A stretch of DNA of 12,015 bases. It comes from Bacillaceae bacterium UBA7792. GTDB taxonomy: Bacteria > Bacillota > Bacilli > Bacillales > Cytobacillaceae. The stretch's first letter is position 1, and every line of letters begins with the position of its first letter. Made by a program: the position numbers and the translations under genes. Below are positions 5,877 through 12,015 of this stretch, piece after piece. The notes beneath the pieces are model-generated. The model searched no databases. It saw nothing but the letters and a program-made list of their open reading frames with translations, and was not told the origin of the DNA. The stretch covers positions 1 through 12,015 of the forward strand of contig DLCS01000201.1 of NCBI GenBank assembly GCA_002480735.1, read 5' to 3'.

Positions 5877-7553
5877 ATGAATCAGATCAAGAATAGAGTT
5901 GTCCGATATCGTGGAACAGAGCTAAACACAAAGGGGTGGCAGCAGGAAGCCGTCCTTAGAATGCTAATGAATAATTTGGATCCAGATGTTGCTGAGAGGC
6001 CCGAGGATTTAGTCGTCTATGGAGGAATCGGAAAAGCTGCACGAAATTGGGAATCCTTTGATAAAATAGTGGACTCATTGAAAAAGCTTGAAAATGATGA
6101 AACACTCCTGATCCAATCGGGAAAACCAGTAGCGATCTTTAGGACACATACAAATGCACCAAGAGTACTGATTGCTAATTCCAATATTGTCCCAGCCTAT
6201 GCTAACTGGGAAACCTTCCATGAACTAGACAAAAAAGGCTTGATGATGTACGGGCAAATGACAGCGGGCAGCTGGATCTACATCGGTTCACAGGGAATTG
6301 TTCAGGGTACCTATGAAACCTTTGCGGAGCTTGCAAAACAGCATTTTAATGGGACTTTAAAGCATACGATTACCGTTACCGCCGGACTTGGTGGGATGGG
6401 CGGTGCTCAACCTCTTGCTGTTACGATGAATGGTGGCGTCTGCATCGCCATCGAAGTAGATGAAACAAGAATCGATCGGCGAATTGAAACAAGATATACA
6501 GATGTGAAGGCAAAATCACTGGATGAAGCATTACACATTGCAAAGGACGCAAAAATGGAAGGCAGAGCCTTGTCGATTGGGTTATTAGGAAATGCCGCTG
6601 AAATTTTACCAGAAATGCTTAAAAGAGGCTTCATTCCTGATGTGCTAACAGACCAAACCTCAGCCCATGACCCGTTAAATGGCTATATCCCTTTACAGAT
6701 GACACTTACGGAGGCTGCTCATTTAAGAGAAAAGAATCCTGAAGAATATGTCAAACGGTCGAAAGCATCAATGGCGACCCATGTATCGGCGATGCTTGAA
6801 ATGATGGAAAAAGGGGCCATTACCTTTGACTATGGGAACAATATCCGTCAAGTAGCAAAGGATGAAGGTGTCGAAAATGCCTTTAGTTTTCCTGGATTTG
6901 TCCCAGCCTATATTCGTCCACAATTTTGTGAGGGAAAAGGCCCGTTTCGCTGGGCAGCACTTTCTGGGGATCCAGAGGATATCTATAAAACAGATGAGGC
7001 CATTTTACGTGAGTTTGCCGATAATGAGCATCTATGTAACTGGATTCGGATGGCACAGCAGAAAATCCAATTCCAAGGCCTTCCATCCCGTATTTGCTGG
7101 CTAGGCTACGGAGAGCGTGCTCGCTTTGGTAAGATTCTCAATGACATGGTCGCAAGTGGGGAGCTAAAGGCACCAATCGTGATCGGTCGCGATCATCTCG
7201 ATTCCGGCTCTGTTGCTTCGCCAAACCGGGAAACAGAAGCGATGCTCGATGGCTCTGATGTCGTGTCAGATTGGCCGATTCTCAATGCAATGCTGAACGC
7301 CGTTGGTGGCGCAACCTGGGTATCTGTGCATCATGGTGGTGGTGTTGGCATGGGTTATTCTCAGCATGCAGGTGTAGTGATTGTTGCCGATGGCACAAAG
7401 GAAGCTGCGGAAAGAATCGAACGAGTACTAACGACTGATCCTGGAATGGGAGTTGTGAGACATGCCGATGCTGGCTATGAATTAGCGAAGAAAACAGCAA
7501 GAGAAAAAGGCATCAAAATGCCGATGCTTGACAAGGAGAGTGCTGAAGCATGA
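5877..7553 (+). CDS. hutU: Urocanate hydratase (urocanase)
   Basis: HutU adds water to urocanate to give 4-imidazolone-5-propionate, using tightly bound NAD+ as an electrophile. The 558-residue protein is full length. The Rossmann-like NAD-binding region shows [13 protein letters not shown] (168-180). The active-site cysteine is C407 in [14 protein letters not shown], corresponding to Cys410 of the Pseudomonas putida enzyme. The conserved ending block [16 protein letters not shown] (484-499) is present. AGGAGG (5863-5868) lies 8 nt before ATG 5877, the best Shine-Dalgarno of the operon. The stop codon overlaps the hutI start as ATGA (7550-7553), which suggests translational coupling. Confidence 0.98.
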   Translation: MNQIKNRVVRYRGTELNTKGWQQEAVLRMLMNNLDPDVAERPEDLVVYGGIGKAARNWESFDKIVDSLKKLENDETLLIQSGKPVAIFRTHTNAPRVLIANSNIVPAYANWETFHELDKKGLMMYGQMTAGSWIYIGSQGIVQGTYETFAELAKQHFNGTLKHTITVTAGLGGMGGAQPLAVTMNGGVCIAIEVDETRIDRRIETRYTDVKAKSLDEALHIAKDAKMEGRALSIGLLGNAAEILPEMLKRGFIPDVLTDQTSAHDPLNGYIPLQMTLTEAAHLREKNPEEYVKRSKASMATHVSAMLEMMEKGAITFDYGNNIRQVAKDEGVENAFSFPGFVPAYIRPQFCEGKGPFRWAALSGDPEDIYKTDEAILREFADNEHLCNWIRMAQQKIQFQGLPSRICWLGYGERARFGKILNDMVASGELKAPIVIGRDHLDSGSVASPNRETEAMLDGSDVVSDWPILNAMLNAVGGATWVSVHHGGGVGMGYSQHAGVVIVADGTKEAAERIERVLTTDPGMGVVRHADAGYELAKKTAREKGIKMPMLDKESAEA

Positions 7554-8818
7554 CAAGGCCCCTTTGGATCAAACATGCATCCCAGCTCGCAACCCTTTTA
7601 TCAACGCAAAAGGGACCACGCACGAAGGAAGCGATGTCAGAGCTGGGTATAATTGAAGATGGAAGCCTGTGGATCGAGGATGGGATTGTGAAGGCTGTTG
7701 GAACGACGGAGGAGCTTGAAAAGCAATTTTCTGGGCGAATTCCCGAAGCTGAAATCTATGATGCATCGGGCTATCTTGTGACACCCGGATTAGTTGATCC
7801 CCATACCCATGTCGTTTATGGAGGGAGCAGAGAGCGGGAATTTGAAATGCGCCTGGAAGGTGCTACCTATATGGAGATCATGAATGCTGGCGGTGGGATT
7901 CATGCGACGGCTCAGATGACCCGTGAAGCAACGGAGGAAGAGCTCATTCGTCAAACAACGAAACGGCTGGATTCCTTTTTAGAGCATGGAGTGACAACAG
8001 TAGAAGGAAAAAGCGGCTATGGGATGGATCTGGAGACGGAAATAAAGCAACTGAGAGTGATGAAAAAGCTACGGGAGCAGCATCCGATTGACCTTGTTCC
8101 GACCTTTATGGGTGCCCATGCTGTCCCTTCTGAATACAAGGGTCGCGAGGACGAGTTTGTTGAATATATAATTGATGAGATGTTACCTATTGTTGCAAGG
8201 GAAAAGCTAGCAGAATTTAATGATGTTTTTTGTGAAAAAGGGGTCTATACCCCTGAACAATCAGAGAGAATTCTTGAAGCAGGGAAGAGATATGGCCTAA
8301 CCCCAAAGATCCATGCAGATGAAATCGAGCCTTATGGTGGAGCGGAACTAGCAGCAAAGGTTGGTGCAATTTCTGCGGAGCATTTGTTAAAGGCTTCTGA
8401 TGAAGGAGTGAAAATGATGGCGGAGGCAGGTGTCATTGCGTGCCTGCTACCAGCAACGGCCCTTTACTTACGAGAGGAAGCAGCTAAAGGCAGAAAAATG
8501 ATTGATGCCGGCGTTCCAGTCGCCATTTCTACGGATTGCAATCCTGGTTCCTCTCCAACCACCTCGATGCCATTAGTGATGAATTTGGCCTGCATTTCGA
8601 TGAGGCTCACTCCTGCAGAAGCCTTAACGGCTGCAACCTATAATGCAGCCTGTGCGATTCAGCGTGTAGACAAGGTAGGGTCTCTGGAGGTTGGAAAACA
8701 AGCGGATATCGTTCTATGGGATGTGAAGGATTATCGGGAGCTTCAATATTTATTTGGTGTTAATCATGTGAAAGCCGTCTGGAAAAAAGGTGTTCAGGTG
8801 GTGAATAAGGGTGACTGA
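7550..8818 (+). CDS. hutI: Imidazolonepropionase
   Basis: HutI hydrolyses 4-imidazolone-5-propionate to N-formimino-L-glutamate. It is a metal-dependent amidohydrolase with a TIM-barrel core flanked by a beta-sandwich made from both ends. The 422-residue protein shows the expected metal-site residues: H85 and H87 in [14 protein letters not shown]255 in KIHADE, and D329 in [11 protein letters not shown]278 in SAEHLL and the substrate-binding stretch VEGKSGYG (151-158) are also present. The start overlaps the hutU stop by 4 nt, and its ribosome binding site (AAGGAG, near 7533-7538) lies inside the end of hutU. Its 3' end overlaps hutG by 8 nt. It is intact and ordinary for the family. Confidence 0.97.
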   Translation: MTRPLWIKHASQLATLLSTQKGPRTKEAMSELGIIEDGSLWIEDGIVKAVGTTEELEKQFSGRIPEAEIYDASGYLVTPGLVDPHTHVVYGGSREREFEMRLEGATYMEIMNAGGGIHATAQMTREATEEELIRQTTKRLDSFLEHGVTTVEGKSGYGMDLETEIKQLRVMKKLREQHPIDLVPTFMGAHAVPSEYKGREDEFVEYIIDEMLPIVAREKLAEFNDVFCEKGVYTPEQSERILEAGKRYGLTPKIHADEIEPYGGAELAAKVGAISAEHLLKASDEGVKMMAEAGVIACLLPATALYLREEAAKGRKMIDAGVPVAISTDCNPGSSPTTSMPLVMNLACISMRLTPAEALTAATYNAACAIQRVDKVGSLEVGKQADIVLWDVKDYRELQYLFGVNHVKAVWKKGVQVVNKGD

Positions 8819-9779
8819 AAGCTGGTTAAGGACTCCCGAATGGTCGTGGAACCGGATGTCAAGTGGCTGTGAATTTGTCCATCAGTGGGTAAAGCCCCTC
8901 AAGGAAGGTGTCAGCCATCCAGATGTGATTATCTATGGAGCGCCTATTTCCCGTTCATCCATAAGTGTTTCAGGTGCGTCCCTTTATCCAGATGAGTTCA
9001 GGAAAATGTGGAAGAAATTTGCTACCTATAATTTAGAAGAAGATGTGGATTTATCAACTCTCAAGGTAATTGATGCTGGTGACGTAGTGATGCATACGAC
9101 AGACATTCTTCTATCCCATCAGCATATAGAAGAAGCAACCTCCTTTCTTGTGGGGGAATACCCAGGATCCACTACATGCATGATCGGGGGAGATCATTCG
9201 GTGACAGCATGTGTGGTGAGGGGGATTAAGAAGGAATTCCCAAATGAAAGGATTGGCATTCTTCAGCTTGACACCCATCTTGATGTAAGGGATCCGCAGG
9301 AATTGGGACCTGCGAATGGGACACCGATCCGTCAGCTCATTGATGGAGATGTCGTGCAAGGGAAGCACGTCGTGAATATTGGCCTGCATGGTTATTATAA
9401 TGGGAAGTCGCTCATTGATTATGCCAAGGAAAAAGAGATTCAAATGGTGCCTTTGAAAAAAGCCAGAAAGCAAGGAATCATTGAGACGGCTCAGTCTTCC
9501 TTGCAATACTTAGCAGAGAATGTAGATCGAATCTATGTAACGGTGGATATGGATGTGTTGGATATTTCCGCTGCACCTGGAGTTCCAGCTTCCACGACAG
9601 GTGGAATGATGCCAAACGAGCTATTTGAAGTATTACTCGAAATTGGGAAGCATCCTCTAGTAAAACATATTGATTTTGTCTGTTTGGACCCAAGCAGGGA
9701 CTCCCAAGTTGAAGAAACGGTCAAGATTGGGGTTCATGCATGGCTGCAATTTATGACTGGACGTACGTTCAGAGGCTGA
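8811..9779 (+). CDS. hutG: Formimidoylglutamase (ureohydrolase family)
   Basis: HutG cleaves N-formimino-L-glutamate to L-glutamate and formamide, the last step of the pathway in Bacillus. The 322-residue protein belongs to the arginase/agmatinase ureohydrolases. The dinuclear metal site is visible: GGDHS (126-130, H129), DTHLD (154-158, with Thr where arginases usually have Ala), and VDMDVLD (245-251, D246 and D248) followed by PGVPAS. Position as fourth gene after hutHUI selects formimidoylglutamase over arginase or agmatinase. The start is GTG 8811, overlapping hutI by 8 nt, with a GGTGG-type ribosome binding site near 8796-8800. An in-frame ATG at 8856 is possible but leaves a larger gap and has no better binding site. 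No hutM permease gene follows, unlike in B. subtilis. Confidence 0.94.
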   Translation: MTESWLRTPEWSWNRMSSGCEFVHQWVKPLKEGVSHPDVIIYGAPISRSSISVSGASLYPDEFRKMWKKFATYNLEEDVDLSTLKVIDAGDVVMHTTDILLSHQHIEEATSFLVGEYPGSTTCMIGGDHSVTACVVRGIKKEFPNERIGILQLDTHLDVRDPQELGPANGTPIRQLIDGDVVQGKHVVNIGLHGYYNGKSLIDYAKEKEIQMVPLKKARKQGIIETAQSSLQYLAENVDRIYVTVDMDVLDISAAPGVPASTTGGMMPNELFEVLLEIGKHPLVKHIDFVCLDPSRDSQVEETVKIGVHAWLQFMTGRTFRG

Positions 9780-9816
9780 TATTGATTTCAAACTTTGTTG
9801 CTATTTTGGATATAAT

Positions 9817-9845
9817 AAAAAAGGCTTGGGATTCCCCAAGCCTTT
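9817..9845. terminator. Bidirectional terminator between hutG and the convergent CAP gene
   Basis: AAAGGCTTGGG (9820-9830) pairs with CCCAAGCCTTT (9835-9845) around a 4-nt loop. For plus-strand (hut) transcripts the stem is followed only by TTT then CG. For minus-strand transcripts the A-run on the left gives a somewhat better U-tract. It sits between two convergent genes and probably ends both. Confidence 0.85.
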
Positions 9846-9854
9846 CGTCATTCA

Positions 9855-10577
9855 TTATTTTCCAATAAACATTTGTGTCCAGTAATTTCCATTCGCCACA
9901 TATCCAACGCCAATATGTGTGTAAGAGCTGTTAAGAATATTTGCACGGTGTCCTTCACTGTTCATCCAAGCGTTCACAACCTCTTCAGGTGTTTTTTGTC
10001 CCTTGGCAATGTTTTCACCAGCAGAGCGATAAGTGATGCCAAATTGCTTCATCATATCGAAAGGTGAGCCGTAGGTTGGACTTGTATGGCTGAAGTAGCC
10101 TTTATTCAGCATATCTTGGGATTTTGTTCTGGCAACCTTACTTAGTTCAGTATCTAATTTAAGAGCTGGCAGACCTTGTTTTGCGCGCTCTTGATTGGTT
10201 AAATCGACTACTTTTTGTTCGTATGCACTAACCGCAGATGTGGTCGTTGTTTGCTTAGGTTGTGTGCTTGTTGTTGGCTTCTGCTCGGGTTGAACTGGAG
10301 CAGGCTTAGTTGCTGGTTTATGAACAGTATTATTTTGAGTTGTTCCAGTTGTCTTTTGTGGTACAGTTGTTTGGTTAGTTGTGTTCCAATTGATTTGGAA
10401 GTCCTTCATATATTTTTGTAGTAAACTATTAATTTGATCTGCATTACTACATTGATAGACATTAACTTGTTTTTCGACCTTCGGATTTAATGTAGCTGCA
10501 TCTGCATTTAGTGAACCAGCAGATGTAAATAGTAGTGCTGCAGTTGCTGCAACAGGAAAGATTAATTTCTTTTTCAT
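9855..10577 (-). CDS. Secreted CAP-domain (SCP-like, YkwD family) protein
   Basis: The 240-residue protein has a Sec signal peptide: MKKK, a hydrophobic core to about residue 20, and likely cleavage after ADA or ADAA (27-28). A short region with a lone Cys (C43) follows, then a Thr/Gln/Pro/Lys-rich low-complexity linker (about 66-116). The C-terminal CAP domain spans 119-240. It shows VVDLTNQERAKQGLPAL, the HTSPTYGSPF segment (H164), SAGENIA (E188) and WMNSEGHR (E208, H210), the His/Glu cavity residues typical of bacterial CAP proteins. The family is usually extracellular or cell-wall linked, and its biochemical role is not settled. The start is supported by a purine-rich GAGGAGG (10586-10592 on the minus strand). 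It is single-gene, divergent from a paralogue at 11023-11991, and convergent with hutG. Confidence 0.9.
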   Translation of the reverse strand: MKKKLIFPVAATAALLFTSAGSLNADAATLNPKVEKQVNVYQCSNADQINSLLQKYMKDFQINWNTTNQTTVPQKTTGTTQNNTVHKPATKPAPVQPEQKPTTSTQPKQTTTTSAVSAYEQKVVDLTNQERAKQGLPALKLDTELSKVARTKSQDMLNKGYFSHTSPTYGSPFDMMKQFGITYRSAGENIAKGQKTPEEVVNAWMNSEGHRANILNSSYTHIGVGYVANGNYWTQMFIGK

Positions 10578-10592
10578 TGGTTGTTCCTCCTC

Positions 10593-11022
10593 AGAAAAGT
10601 CTTTGTTTTTTCTTGCCTCCCAAATAGTAACATGGCTTTTTTGTAATATTTTTGGAAGACCCTTCCATCAGGATTGCAAAAAATTTCGTAGAGGATTCTA
10701 TTGCGGATTTGCGAATCAAGTTAACCCTATTAAATAATAGGTTTGTACAAAATCTGTTCTGTATTTTATCCGAAAGAATAAAATGGTTAATATTTGCATT
10801 AACGCCTAAAATTACAATGAATAATGGGTTGACAAGAACGTGAACACTCTACTTTTTTTACGAACATAACGAACATATAACTAGTTTTTCGAAAAATGTC
10901 ATGGTATATGAGTTTTTGCAATTTCTTCGTATTATTTGGCGAGTAAACTATTTTTACCACCTATATTCCTTTAGAAAAAATAAATAATAAGAAAGTAAAA
11001 ATTCTTTTAGGAGGAATGTGGT
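10593..11022. other. AT-rich divergent intergenic region between two CAP genes
   Basis: No gene is supported in this stretch. It must hold both promoters. A perfect TTGACA occurs at 10829-10834 but has no acceptable -10 at 16-18 nt. GTATA (10904-10908) and CGTATTA (10928-10934), 19 nt apart, faintly resemble a sigma-G promoter facing the lipoprotein gene; I regard this as weak. Other visible structure is a tandem 9-bp repeat ACGAACATA (10860-10877) and a 12-bp palindrome TTTTTCGAAAAA (10885-10896). AGGAGG (11009-11014) is the ribosome binding site of the plus-strand gene. Confidence 0.3.
10860..10877. repeat. Tandem 9-bp direct repeat ACGAACATA
   Basis: Two adjacent, exact copies of ACGAACATA occur in the divergent CAP intergenic region, close to another GAACGTGAAC sequence (10837-10846). 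Repeated GAAC half-sites could be regulator binding sites, but no inverted partner (GTTC) sits at LexA spacing, so an SOS box is not supported. Confidence 0.45.
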
Positions 11023-11991
11023 GTGTTTCAAAAAATCGCGAAAGTCGTGTTCATTTCAGCTTTTTTGATGGGAGTTACTGCTTGTGGTGTAGCGAATGAC
11101 AATAAAAATGTTGCGTTTGATCGAACAAACGATACAAACCAGACGTTAGATGACAATCGGGGGACTGTTGGTCAAAATCGTACGACAGATGTAAATATGC
11201 GCAGGGTAACTAATAAAACAGGAATGGACATAAAACGACGAGCTCGGCAGGTGGATCCAAACATCTCTGCTGACTTTACATCCATGTCCAGTGAGAATTA
11301 TCCACACACAAAAGCTGTTCTTGTTCGAGATGCCCAATATGCATATACAAAAATCGGTCCGAACGAAATCAATGATTTTCAAGATCAATTTGGACAGCAA
11401 TTTGATGAACTAACACCTCAGCTTGGTGAGCAGGCGCTGCCACCGACAGCACAGCAACCGCAAGGACAAATGCAAAATCCAGGACAAAATAATCGTCTCC
11501 AGATGCCACAGGCTCAGCCACAGACACCAGCACCAAATAATAATCAAAAGCCAGTACAGCAGCAGCCTAAGCAACCAGCCAATAAACAGGGAACCACCAA
11601 TAATGGCGCAAGTATAAGTCGATTCGCACAGCAGGTCATTACGTTGACAAATCAGGAGAGAGCCAAACAAGGACTACCAGCATTAACCGCAGACGCTAAG
11701 CTCAGCTCGGTAGCACAAAAGAAAGCTGAAGATATGCAGGCCAAACACTATTTTTCCCATACTAGCCCAACCTATGGTTCTCCATTCGACATGATGAGAG
11801 ATTTCGGTGTAACTTATAAATCAGCAGGAGAAAATATCGCTCAAGGACAAAGAACTCCTCAAGAAGTTGTCCAAGCTTGGATGAATAGTGAAGGTCATAG
11901 GAAAAATATTATGAGCAGGGATTTTACACATATTGGTGTGGGATTCGAGCAAGCGGGGAATCATTGGTCGCAAATGTTTATTGGAAAATAG
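11023..11991 (+). CDS. CAP-domain (SCP-like) lipoprotein
   Basis: The 322-residue protein has a lipoprotein signal: basic N-terminus, hydrophobic core, and lipobox VTAC with the lipidated Cys at C21. It is therefore predicted to sit on the outer face of the cell membrane. Residues 22-135 are hydrophilic and unlike any domain I recognise, with an Arg-rich part (59-76) and a possible small fold (80-130). A Gln/Pro/Asn-rich linker runs 136-195. The CAP domain (201-322) carries HTSPTYGSPF (H246), SAGENIA (E270) and WMNSEGHR (E290, H292). It aligns without gaps to the CAP domain of the divergent gene, about 85 of 122 identical by hand count. The start is GTG 11023, 8 nt after AGGAGG (11009-11014); no in-frame ATG fits. 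A role in the envelope or spore is inferred from family and location only. Confidence 0.9.
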   Translation: MFQKIAKVVFISAFLMGVTACGVANDNKNVAFDRTNDTNQTLDDNRGTVGQNRTTDVNMRRVTNKTGMDIKRRARQVDPNISADFTSMSSENYPHTKAVLVRDAQYAYTKIGPNEINDFQDQFGQQFDELTPQLGEQALPPTAQQPQGQMQNPGQNNRLQMPQAQPQTPAPNNNQKPVQQQPKQPANKQGTTNNGASISRFAQQVITLTNQERAKQGLPALTADAKLSSVAQKKAEDMQAKHYFSHTSPTYGSPFDMMRDFGVTYKSAGENIAQGQRTPQEVVQAWMNSEGHRKNIMSRDFTHIGVGFEQAGNHWSQMFIGK

Positions 11992-11995
11992 CTTA

Positions 11996-12015
11996 ACAGG
12001 GAGCGCGCTCCCTGT
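11996..12015 (+). terminator. Probable terminator of the CAP lipoprotein gene, cut by window edge
   Basis: A perfect palindrome with arms ACAGGGAG and CTCCCTGT around GCGC starts 4 nt after the stop codon. It is GC-rich against an AT-rich background, as intrinsic terminators are. The U-tract that would confirm it lies beyond the window. Confidence 0.65.

Noticed and set aside
9111..9506. 131-codon antisense frame inside hutG
   Set aside because: It is a shadow of the hutG coding sequence with no ribosome binding site and no plausible protein character.
10652..10843. 63-codon open frame on the plus strand in the CAP intergenic region
   Set aside because: It has no ATG at its start, no ribosome binding site in front and no recognisable protein features; AT-rich intergenic sequence explains it.
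10860..10890. Possible LexA/SOS box built on CGAAC
   Set aside because: The CGAAC copies are in direct, not inverted, orientation, and no GTTCG partner lies at the required 4-nt spacing.
9855..11991. CAP genes as inverted repeats of a mobile element
   Set aside because: Similarity is at the protein level only; wobble positions differ throughout the CAP domains, there is no transposase, and the intergenic ends share no terminal repeats.

Overview
The window looks like chromosomal DNA from a low-GC, endospore-forming type Firmicute (Bacillaceae, close to Bacillus, Neobacillus or Cytobacillus). Support for this comes from AGGAGG-type ribosome binding sites, a purine riboswitch ahead of a PbuG-type permease, the hutH-hutU-hutI-hutG order and YkwD-like CAP proteins. 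I see no insertion sequence, phage gene, CRISPR array, tRNA or rRNA.

Left end (1-451): the minus strand carries the first 33 codons of a guanine/hypoxanthine permease (pbuG). Its leader holds a guanine-class purine riboswitch (203-270) and an intrinsic terminator (139-166), so purine uptake should be shut off when guanine or hypoxanthine is plentiful. On the plus strand follow a membrane-anchored protein with an Asn-rich repeat stalk and a Rv2525c-like (DUF1906) glycoside-hydrolase-like domain (452-1534), a YkoP-like protein of unknown function (1648-2235), and a likely two-gene unit of an APC-family amino acid permease (2323-3693) and a small unrecognised protein (start best placed at 3717).

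Centre (4068-9779): a complete histidine utilisation operon, hutHUIG, converts histidine to glutamate, ammonia and formamide. It has its own leader with a good sigma-A promoter (4079-4107), a CodY-box-like sequence over the -10, and a very strong 22-bp terminator hairpin (4211-4266). An upstream 8-mer (4177-4184) can pair with the terminator's 5' arm. In B. subtilis hutP lies between promoter and terminator. Here that interval has no hutP, so a trans-encoded HutP or another mechanism would have to control read-through. hutU/hutI and hutI/hutG overlap and are probably translationally coupled.

Right end (9780-12015): two paralogous CAP-domain (SCP-like) proteins are transcribed divergently from a 445-base AT-rich intergenic region. 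One (minus strand, 9855-10577) has a Sec signal peptide and is predicted secreted. The other (plus strand, 11023-11991) has a lipobox and is predicted membrane-tethered. Their CAP domains are about 70% identical by my hand count, while everything N-terminal differs. A perfect palindrome at the window edge is probably the terminator of the second gene.

Most of the window is ordinary metabolism. The parts most worth a second look are the hut leader without hutP, the Asn-rich tandem repeat on the DUF1906 protein, and the secreted/lipoprotein CAP pair.
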